Source of the DNA: Thermoactinospora rubra | Lineage (GTDB): Bacteria > Actinomycetota > Actinomycetes > Streptosporangiales > Streptosporangiaceae | NCBI RefSeq assembly: GCF_002093975.1 | Contig: NZ_MSZZ01000034.1 | Location: forward strand, 110,195 to 174,194 | Direction: 5' to 3' | DNA: 64,000 nt | In this document: one piece after another, positions 17,644 through 24,776 of the stretch | Numbering within the stretch: the stretch's first letter is position 1 | Layout: each line of letters begins with the position of its first letter | Translations under genes and position numbers: made by a program | The notes under the pieces: generated by a model | The model's input: only the letters and a program-made list of their open reading frames with translations | Told to the model about the DNA's origin: nothing | Database searches by the model: none

Positions 17644-18810
17644 ATGGCCAAGCAGGCCTACGTGCGCGCCAAGCCGCACCTCAACATCGGCACGATGGGG
17701 CACGTCGACCACGGCAAGACCACGCTGACCGCGGCGATCACCAAGGTGCTCGCCGAGCGGGGCGGGGCGACCTACACGCCGTTCGAGCGGATCGACCGGG
17801 CGCCGGAGGAGGCGGCCCGCGGCATCACGATCAACATCGCGCACGTGGAGTACGAGACCGCCACCCGGCACTACGCCCACGTGGACATGCCGGGGCACGC
17901 CGACTACGTGAAGAACATGATCACGGGGGCGGCGCAGCTCGACGGCGCGATCCTCGTGGTCTCCGCCCAGGACGGGATCATGCCGCAGACCCGCGAGCAC
18001 GTGCTGCTCGCCCGCCGCGTGGGCGTGGAGCACGTCGTCGTCGCGCTCAACAAGGCCGACGGCGCCGACCCCGAGCTGGCCGACCTGGTCGAGCTGGAGC
18101 TGGCCGAGCTGCTGGCCGAGCACGGCTACCACGACGTGCCGATGGTGCGGGTGTCCGGGCTGCGGGCGCTGGAGGGCGACCCGGTCTGGGTGGCCTCGAT
18201 CGAGGCCCTCCTCCAGGCGGTCGACGACCACATCCCCGTGCCGGTGCGCTACGTGGACGCGCCGTTCCTCATGCCGGTGGAGAACGTCCTGACCGTGACC
18301 GGCCGCGGCACGGTCGTCACGGGCGCGATCGAGCGCGGCGCGGTCCGCGTCGGCGACTCGGTCGAGGTCGTGGGCTTCCGCGAGCCGTTCACGGCCGTGG
18401 TGACCGGGGTGGAGACCTTCGGCAAGACGATGGAGCGGGGCGAGGCCGGGGACAACGCCGCCCTGCTGCTGCGCGGGGTCCGCCGCGAGCAGGTACGGCG
18501 GGGACAGGTCCTGGCGGCGCCCGGCACCCAGCGCGCCCACCGGGTCTTCACCGCCCGCCTCTACCTCCTCACCGCCGAGGAGGGCGGGCGGCGCAAGCCT
18601 GTCGGGCCGGGCTACCGGCCGCAGTTCTACCTGCGCACCACCGACGTGCCGGGACGGCTGGACCTGGACGGCGAGGCGCAGCCGGGCGACACGGTCGAGG
18701 TGCGCGTGGAGCTGGGCAAGCCCGTCGCGCTGGAGCCGGGTCTCGGCTTCGCCGTCAGGGAGGGCGGCCTGACCGTGGGCGCGGGCACGGTCCTCAAGGT
18801 CGCCGGCTGA
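17644..18810 (+). CDS. Divergent second elongation factor Tu (EF-Tu3-like), resistance-type residues
   Basis: This is a GTPase that brings aminoacyl-tRNA to the ribosome. It has 388 residues, a little shorter than the usual actinobacterial EF-Tu (about 397). It keeps GHVDHGKT, RGITI, PGHADY, NKAD, EGGR, GYRPQFY and the REGGxTVGAG ending, so it should fold and bind GTP. Compared with E. coli numbering it has Arg at 124 (Gln), His at 160 (Tyr), Ala at 230 (Arg) and Ala at 275 (Gly). The G5 motif is SGL instead of SAL. No rpsL, fusA or other tuf-operon gene is beside it. It looks like the extra EF-Tu (tuf3 type) of antibiotic-making actinomycetes, perhaps stress- or inhibitor-induced. Confidence 0.92.
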   Translation: MAKQAYVRAKPHLNIGTMGHVDHGKTTLTAAITKVLAERGGATYTPFERIDRAPEEAARGITINIAHVEYETATRHYAHVDMPGHADYVKNMITGAAQLDGAILVVSAQDGIMPQTREHVLLARRVGVEHVVVALNKADGADPELADLVELELAELLAEHGYHDVPMVRVSGLRALEGDPVWVASIEALLQAVDDHIPVPVRYVDAPFLMPVENVLTVTGRGTVVTGAIERGAVRVGDSVEVVGFREPFTAVVTGVETFGKTMERGEAGDNAALLLRGVRREQVRRGQVLAAPGTQRAHRVFTARLYLLTAEEGGRRKPVGPGYRPQFYLRTTDVPGRLDLDGEAQPGDTVEVRVELGKPVALEPGLGFAVREGGLTVGAGTVLKVAG

Positions 18811-18815
18811 CGCCC

Positions 18816-18842
18816 GTGGCCTTCCCCGGGAGGGAAGGCCAC
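18816..18842. terminator. Strong hairpin between EF-Tu paralog and convergent kinase
   Basis: GTGGCCTTCCC (18816-18826) and GGGAAGGCCAC (18832-18842) make a perfect 11-bp stem with a 5-nt loop. It lies 6 bp after the EF-Tu stop and can serve both converging genes. Confidence 0.75.
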
Positions 18843-18862
18843 GCCCCGCGTCTCCAGGGGCG

Positions 18863-20896
18863 TCAGGAGCCGGTTCTGCGCACGTAGTGCAGCAGGAGCC
18901 GGTCGCCGACGCTCTTGGAGAACGTGGCCATCCGGCGCACCAGGTTGCCGTCGAAGTCGACGACCCGGTAGTCCAGGTTCGTCCAGCACAGCAGGTGCGA
19001 CTCGTCGTACCAGCCGTCCTGGAGGGTGCAGGCGGAGGAGAAGCGCCGGATCTCCTGGCCGGAGGCGGTGTCGTAGACGCAGTGGTCGTTGCTGGACATG
19101 CCCGGGCAGTCGGTGACGAACAGCCGCCCGGACGGGGAGAACAGCGCGTCCGCCTCGCCCTCCCCCACCTCGGGGACGGTCCGGGTGAGCTTCCCCTCCG
19201 GGGTGTAGAAGCGCAGCGGCTGCCGCGAGACCGAGTTGGTCAGGGCCACCACGCCCTTCTGCTCGTGGTCGAAGCCGTAGGAGGCGTCGCGGTGGATCCC
19301 CTTGATGGTGTGCGCGCGGAAGGGCGCCTTCAGGTCGCGCACGTCGATGATGCCGAAGCCGCTGGTGTGCCAGTCGTCGCCGACGTGCTTGCCGACGTTG
19401 AGCAGCAGGCGGGTGCCGTCGCGGGACCAGCCCTCCATGTAGGCCTCAAGCGGCGACTTGACGGTCTTGACGACGTGGGATTTGCCGGTCTTGGTGTCGT
19501 TGATCTGGATCGAGTCGTAGTCGTCGGAGGTGTAGTTGGTGGTCCGCAGGGCCAGGTAGCGGCCGTCGGGCGAGGCGTGGGCGGCCAGGTAGTTGGGGTA
19601 GGCGCGGAACGTCCCGCCCGGGAAGGAGGGCGCGTAGTCGACCCAGTCGGCGTCCTTGGCCTTCTTGTAGGAGAAGCCGGCCAGCGTGATCGGGTCGGAG
19701 GGGTGGGAGTAGACCTTGGCCCCGGCGTCGGGCAGCACGCTCTCGGTGAGCCCCTCGGCCGGGACGGGGGCGGAGGTGGCCGCGGGCGGCGTGGTGGCCG
19801 CGCTCGGGCCGGAGGTGGCGGGCGTGGTCCTGCCGCGGTCGGCCGTCGTGGCCGCCGGGAGGTCGCGCAGCGCCACCACGACGGCGACCACGGTCGCGAC
19901 CAGCGCGACGGCCGCCGCGACCGCGGCGACCACCCAGGGGCGCGCCCCGCCGCGCCGGGGCGGCGGGTGGGTCGGCGCCGACCACGGACTCGCCTGCCCG
20001 TACGGCGTGCCCGCCTGCTGGGGCGGCCCGTACGGCGGGGCGGCGGGCACCCCGGGGCGGGCGGCCCCCGCCCCCTCCGGCAGCGACGCGGCCGGGTTGT
20101 GCAGCAGGCGCATGATGACCTGCTGCGCGGTCGGCCGGGCGGCCGGGTCCTTGGCCAGGCAGGCGGCCACCACCTCGCGCAGGTCCCCGTCGATGGCCGA
20201 CAGGTCCGGCTGGACGTTGAGCACCCGGTTGATCACCGCGGGCACCGAGTCGGCGGCGAAGGGCGCGGTGCCGCTGGAGGCGAAGGCGATCGTGCCGGCC
20301 CAGGAGAACATGTCGGCCGCCGGGCTGACCGGGCCGCCCATGATCTGCTCGGGCGACATGTAGGCGGGCGTGCCCATCGGCGTGGAGGTGATCGTCGAGG
20401 TGTGCTCCAGCGCCCGGGCGATGCCGAAGTCGATCACGCGCGGCCCGTCGGGGGCCAGCAGCACGTTGGAGGGGCTGAAGTCCCGGTGGACGATGCCCGC
20501 CTGGTGGATCGCCGCCAGCGCGGTGGCCGTGCCGATGGCCAGCCTGTGCAGCGCGCTGCCGGTCCGCGGCCCCTCCTCCTTGACCACCTGGTGGAGCGAT
20601 CGGCCCTCGACGTACTCGCTGGCGATGTACGGCCGGCCGTTGTGCACGCCCGTGCCCAGCACCTTGGCGGTGCAGAACGGCGCCACCCGCTGGGCCACCG
20701 CCACCTCGCGGGCGAACCGCTCGGCCGCCACCGCGTCGTCGGTGAGGTGCGGGTGTAACCACTTCAGCGCGACGAGCTCCCCCGAGGGGTCGGCGCCGAC
20801 GTACACCACTCCCTGGCCGCCCTGACCCAGGCGGCCGCGCAGCTCGTAAGCGCCGATTCGCCGAGGATCATCCGCCCGTAGGTCAGCCCATGCCAT
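18863..20896 (-). CDS. Second transmembrane Ser/Thr kinase, paralog of the one at 9994..12348
   Basis: The start at 20896 (MAWADLRADDPRRIGAYEL) aligns with the paralog's start, giving 677 residues. The kinase domain (about 18-270) has GRLGQGGQGVVY, the ATP Lys in VALKWL, HRDFSPSNVLL, DFG and SPEQ, with the same Lys-to-Ser change in the catalytic loop. A short Pro-rich linker and a membrane helix (about 319-343) follow, then a Thr/Ala/Pro stalk and a beta-rich outer domain ending CTLQDGWYDESHLLCW...VDFDG. That outer domain closely matches the paralog's. The linker lacks the QQPW repeats. Duplication is evident. Confidence 0.9.
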   Translation of the reverse strand: MAWADLRADDPRRIGAYELRGRLGQGGQGVVYVGADPSGELVALKWLHPHLTDDAVAAERFAREVAVAQRVAPFCTAKVLGTGVHNGRPYIASEYVEGRSLHQVVKEEGPRTGSALHRLAIGTATALAAIHQAGIVHRDFSPSNVLLAPDGPRVIDFGIARALEHTSTITSTPMGTPAYMSPEQIMGGPVSPAADMFSWAGTIAFASSGTAPFAADSVPAVINRVLNVQPDLSAIDGDLREVVAACLAKDPAARPTAQQVIMRLLHNPAASLPEGAGAARPGVPAAPPYGPPQQAGTPYGQASPWSAPTHPPPRRGGARPWVVAAVAAAVALVATVVAVVVALRDLPAATTADRGRTTPATSGPSAATTPPAATSAPVPAEGLTESVLPDAGAKVYSHPSDPITLAGFSYKKAKDADWVDYAPSFPGGTFRAYPNYLAAHASPDGRYLALRTTNYTSDDYDSIQINDTKTGKSHVVKTVKSPLEAYMEGWSRDGTRLLLNVGKHVGDDWHTSGFGIIDVRDLKAPFRAHTIKGIHRDASYGFDHEQKGVVALTNSVSRQPLRFYTPEGKLTRTVPEVGEGEADALFSPSGRLFVTDCPGMSSNDHCVYDTASGQEIRRFSSACTLQDGWYDESHLLCWTNLDYRVVDFDGNLVRRMATFSKSVGDRLLLHYVRRTGS

Positions 20897-20924
20897 GGAA
20901 AGATTATTCAGGATACAAAGGCGG

Positions 20925-20959
20925 GTCCGGCTCACCCGCGCTCGGCGGGTGAGCCGGAC
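20925..20959. terminator. 15-bp hairpin terminator of the phosphodiester-glycosidase gene
   Basis: GTCCGGCTCACCCGC (20925-20939) pairs perfectly with GCGGGTGAGCCGGAC (20945-20959) around a 5-nt loop. It follows the stop of the minus-strand gene 20985..24344 and precedes the kinase start, insulating the two. Confidence 0.8.
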
Positions 20960-20984
20960 ATCCGGACATTCTCAAGACACGGCC

Positions 20985-23900
20985 TCAGGCGGCGGCCTTG
21001 GCCCGCAGCGCCACCGTGGCCTGCCGCGTGACGCCGTTGACGGTCACCGCCACCACGACCTGGCCTTCCCGCAGCGCGGTCAGCACGCCGGTCGCGGGAT
21101 CCAGCCAGGCCGCGTGCCACGGCCTGATCCCGAGCCGGGAGCCGACGTGCAGCGCGGGCGAGCCGGACCAGCGGGCCGACACCGGGTAGGCGACGGGCAC
21201 GGTGCGGGCGCCCTGCTGGAGCGAGGCGGCGACCTGGCCGGTGGAGCCGACCGCCAGCGAGGCGGGCGCGGTGAGGGTCAGCTCGTCGACGTGCGGGCGC
21301 ACCTGGGCGCCGATCCAGGCCGGCGCGTCGAGGAACCAGTCGCGCCGCACCTTGGCCGCCTCCTGCTCGGAGACCGGGTCCACGCCCCACAGCGTCCACC
21401 CGGTGAACCCGCCCTCGCCCGGCGGCGTGGCGGGGTTCTTGCCGGAGTTGCCGTTGATCAGGTACGGCACCGCGTCCACCCGCGAGGCGTGGAAGGTGCC
21501 GACGTGGGCGCCGACGAACGCCGCGCCCTTCCCGGTGGTGCGCTGGAAGTCCGCCAGCCAGCCCTCGACCAGCGCGGCCTCCTTGCGGTCGCCCAGCTGG
21601 CTGCCCTTGCCGGGGGTGGGGTCGCGGGGCGGCACGTGGAACACCACGACGACCGACCCGATCTTCGGGTCCTCGGCGGCGGCGTCGAGCCGCTCGCGCA
21701 GCATGGCGATCTGGTCGAAGCCCCCGCCGCGCAGCGTCAGCCGGGAGGTGTCGAGCGTGACGAACCTGGTCCCCTTGTGGTCGAAGGAGGCCGCGGTGTC
21801 GCCGAAGACCGCCTTGAAGTTGTCGATCTTCCCGCCCATCACCTCGTGGTTGCCCGGGACGTAGCGGTAGGGCAGCTCGCCCTTGAGCTCCTCGTCCAGG
21901 ATGCGTTTGGCCAGCGCGAAGTCCTCGGGACTGGCCTCGTCCACGAGATCGCCGTTGATGAGGAGGAAGTCGGGCCGGGCGGCCTTGATCTCCTGGAGCG
22001 TCCGGCGGGCGTTGCGGACCAGGTCGCTGTCGGGCTCCCGGGCCACGAACTGGGCGTCGGACATGGCCGCGAAGCGCCATTCGGCCTCCTCCACCGACGG
22101 CCGGATCACGGGGTCGGCGACCCTGGCGGCGGGCGGGGCCTGGACGGGCGGCGGCACCTTGGCCACCAGGCCGTCGACGACGATCTCGTTGGTGTACCTG
22201 GCGTCCGCCCTGGTCTCGGCGACGTAGAAGCGGCGCAGCCGCAGCGGGTAGGCCACGCCCGGCGGCACGGTGAACTCCACCTGGCGCCAGCCGGTCCAGG
22301 TCAGGTACGGCCCGCGCAGGATCTGCGACTGGCCGAGGGCGTCGTAGAACTCCAGGCTCGGCCACTCGCCCTTGCCGGTGGAGTGGATCCACAGGCCGAA
22401 GCTCTGGGGCTGGCCGGGGATGGTCAGCTGCTGCGGCGGGCTGGCGTAGGCCGCCCGCGTGGCGGTGGACTGGGTGAAGTCGTAGGACAGCTTCAGCCCG
22501 GTGCCGCTCTGGCCCGGCGCCGCGGCCAGCGAGCCGGTGGCGCGGGCGGCGGCGAAGGTCCACGAGGCGGCGTCCTCGAAGTCGGCGACCTTGGCCTCCA
22601 CCGAGCCGACGGTGACCGGGACGGCGACGGAGGCCTTGCCGACGCGGGCGGTGATCAGTCCCGCGCCCGAGGCCTGCTTGGCCTTGACGGTGAAGAAGCC
22701 GTGCGCGGAGGGCGTCACCTCCAGCAGCGTCTCGTCGAACTCCAGCCGCACGTCGGCGGGCTCGATGGGGGCGGAGTTGCCGTTGCGGTCGTAGCCGACC
22801 ACGCCGAAGGTGCCGCTGTGGCCCTGCCCGGTCAGGCTCACCCGGTCGCCGGTGGTGCCGAGGCGCTCCAGCGGCTGCAGCACGGTCAGCTTCAGCTCGC
22901 CCTTGGCCTGGCCGCGCGAGGCGGTGACGGTCGTCTGGCCGGGGACCAGCGCGTGGAAGACGCCCTTGGCGTCCATGACGCCGTGGACGGCGGGCGTGGC
23001 GCGCCACAGCGGGCTGCCGGCGGCGGGGCCGTAGGTCTCGTCGTAGCCGGCGGCGGTCAGCCGCCGCGTGAGGCCGGGGAAGACGCGGTCGGGGCGGCCG
23101 CCCGCGACGGGGCCCACGCCGGGCGCCTTGGCGGGGTCGCCGGCGGTCTCCAACCAGAAGCCCTTGAGCTTGCCGCTGCCCTCGGGGGCGTACAGGGCCA
23201 GGCCGTTGGGCACGGGACGCTCGGCGCCGTCGGAGGGGCCGTTCTCCACCTGCGGCGTCGCCGAGCCCGGCTCGCGGGCCAGGAGGGTGGAGGAGCCGCC
23301 GCCGTCGAGGTTGAGGGCGTTGTGCGCGCCGAGCTCGACCATCATCGCGGCCAGCTCGTTGTAGGTGACGCCCCGGCTGTCGGCCTGGCGGCCGTCGACG
23401 GTGAGCAGGTACATCTTGCGCCCGTCGGCCGAGAAGCCCACCGCGGTGCGCGGGTGGGCGGCGTTGTCGGTGGAGGTCTGCGCCACGCCGTCCTTGACCA
23501 GGACGTGGTTGCCGCCGACGGCGGTCTGGACGCCGCCCGGCTTGGGCTCGTACTTGACGTCGACGCGGACGCCGGCCTGGAGGGCGGCCAGCTTGTCGGC
23601 CGCGGCGTCGCGGCCGAGCAGGATCGTGGTGCCGGCGGGGATGGGGCCGGCGCCGGCGCTGTGCCGTACCGCGGCGACCACCCCGTCGCGCAGCTCCACC
23701 TCGGTCACCTTGGCGGCGCCCTGGACGGCGCGGGCGCGGGTGTACTCGCCCCACAGCGGGGTGAACAGGCCGACGCCGTCGGGCTGGACCATCTGGTTGA
23801 ACTGGGTGAGCGGGATGGGCTGGCCGCCCTCGGGCGTGGCGGTGCCGTCGAAGCCCGCGGTGATCACGCTGCCGATCCCGTCGGGGCTGATGGCCACGGC

Positions 23901-24344
23901 CTTGTCCCAGCCCTGGACCGGCGACTGGACGAGCTCGCCGTCGCGCACGCCGATGCCGCGGGCGGCGCCCGACTGGTTGATGTCGAAGAAGTCGCCGTTG
24001 ACGGCGGCCACCGCCTTGGCGCGGCCGGCCGGTCCCGACAGCGGTTCGGTCTTGGCGACGGCCCCGGGGAACAGGTAGCCGGCCTTGGCGCTGCCCAGGT
24101 CGGCCGTCAGGGCGTCGGCGCGCAGCCAGCCGGCGGCGTCGAAGCGGTCGAAGGAGGTCAGGGTGATGCCCGGGGCGACGGGCCGGGTCTTCCTGTCGGT
24201 CTCGAGGTGGCGCGGCGCGGGCGCGACGAGCAGCGTCGACGGCTCGTGCGCGGAGGACGCCTCGGGCGCGTCCTCCACGGGCGGCCCTAACGCGAGCGCG
24301 GCGACCAGAGCGATGGTGAGGGTCTGCACGACCGAACTCAACAT
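20985..24344 (-). CDS. Large secreted phosphodiester glycosidase (NAGPA) - metallophosphoesterase fusion
   Basis: About 1119 residues from ATG 24344; TTG 24365 is also in frame. A signal segment (VVQTLTIALVAALALG) leads to a NAGPA-type domain (about 45-400) with AAVNGDFFD and NLDGGGSST, the family signatures. Ig-like and carbohydrate-module-like beta regions follow (about 430-740). A calcineurin-like phosphoesterase (about 759-975) has MSDAQ, GDLVDE, GNHE, HVPP and HVGTFH. A bacterial Ig-like domain ends the protein. The first phosphoesterase motif is DxQ not DxH. It probably cleaves phosphodiester-linked sugars, such as wall teichoic material, outside the cell. Confidence 0.82.
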   Translation of the reverse strand: MLSSVVQTLTIALVAALALGPPVEDAPEASSAHEPSTLLVAPAPRHLETDRKTRPVAPGITLTSFDRFDAAGWLRADALTADLGSAKAGYLFPGAVAKTEPLSGPAGRAKAVAAVNGDFFDINQSGAARGIGVRDGELVQSPVQGWDKAVAISPDGIGSVITAGFDGTATPEGGQPIPLTQFNQMVQPDGVGLFTPLWGEYTRARAVQGAAKVTEVELRDGVVAAVRHSAGAGPIPAGTTILLGRDAAADKLAALQAGVRVDVKYEPKPGGVQTAVGGNHVLVKDGVAQTSTDNAAHPRTAVGFSADGRKMYLLTVDGRQADSRGVTYNELAAMMVELGAHNALNLDGGGSSTLLAREPGSATPQVENGPSDGAERPVPNGLALYAPEGSGKLKGFWLETAGDPAKAPGVGPVAGGRPDRVFPGLTRRLTAAGYDETYGPAAGSPLWRATPAVHGVMDAKGVFHALVPGQTTVTASRGQAKGELKLTVLQPLERLGTTGDRVSLTGQGHSGTFGVVGYDRNGNSAPIEPADVRLEFDETLLEVTPSAHGFFTVKAKQASGAGLITARVGKASVAVPVTVGSVEAKVADFEDAASWTFAAARATGSLAAAPGQSGTGLKLSYDFTQSTATRAAYASPPQQLTIPGQPQSFGLWIHSTGKGEWPSLEFYDALGQSQILRGPYLTWTGWRQVEFTVPPGVAYPLRLRRFYVAETRADARYTNEIVVDGLVAKVPPPVQAPPAARVADPVIRPSVEEAEWRFAAMSDAQFVAREPDSDLVRNARRTLQEIKAARPDFLLINGDLVDEASPEDFALAKRILDEELKGELPYRYVPGNHEVMGGKIDNFKAVFGDTAASFDHKGTRFVTLDTSRLTLRGGGFDQIAMLRERLDAAAEDPKIGSVVVVFHVPPRDPTPGKGSQLGDRKEAALVEGWLADFQRTTGKGAAFVGAHVGTFHASRVDAVPYLINGNSGKNPATPPGEGGFTGWTLWGVDPVSEQEAAKVRRDWFLDAPAWIGAQVRPHVDELTLTAPASLAVGSTGQVAASLQQGARTVPVAYPVSARWSGSPALHVGSRLGIRPWHAAWLDPATGVLTALREGQVVVAVTVNGVTRQATVALRAKAAA

Positions 24345-24481
24345 CGGGATGGTTACAACTTTCAAGACCTGACGGTGTACTAAAAGAAAATTTCACCTTT
24401 GCGGCCACGGGCAGACGATCGAGATGGAGCCGTGGACGATCCCCACCTCCTGTACCGGGCCGCGCGCCGGGCCTGACCTTC

Positions 24482-24776
24482 GTGCCGCGGCTGGACCCGC
24501 TGCCGGAGCGCGGCGAGGTGGAGTTCGTCTCCTACGGCTCGGCAGGCCGGGACCTGGGCGAGGACTTCGACGTCACCCGGCCGCCGGCGAGGCACCTGTC
24601 GTCCCGGGCACGGCGTGCACGGCTGCCCCGGCGCCCGGCTGGCCCGCGAGCAGGCGCGCGTCACGCTGGAGGAGCTGACGCGCCGCCGGCCCGGGCCGCG
24701 TCTGGCACGGCCACAGGCGCCGATGACGGCGACCTTCCACCGCCGCGGCCCGGCGCGGCTGCGTCTGCGCTGGTGA
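24482..24776 (+). pseudogene. Decayed cytochrome P450 C-terminus
   Basis: One frame from 24482 gives PRLDPLPERGEVEFVSY and DLGEDFDVTRPPARHLS, matching the stretch before a P450 haem loop. The haem loop itself continues in another frame from about 24595 as GHGVHGCPGARLAREQARV, carrying the axial Cys. It runs to RLRLRW and a TGA at 24774-24776. A frameshift or small deletion near 24595 removes the Phe-Gly of the FGxGxHxC motif, and the first 300 residues are missing. The remnant overlaps, in antisense, the end of the neighbouring membrane-protein gene. Confidence 0.75.

Noticed and set aside
20895..24290. A plus-strand open frame of more than 1100 codons opposite the phosphodiester-glycosidase gene
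   Set aside because: It is composed of Arg/Gly/Ala/His-rich sequence without domains. Long antisense frames arise from the third-position GC bias of the real gene on the other strand.
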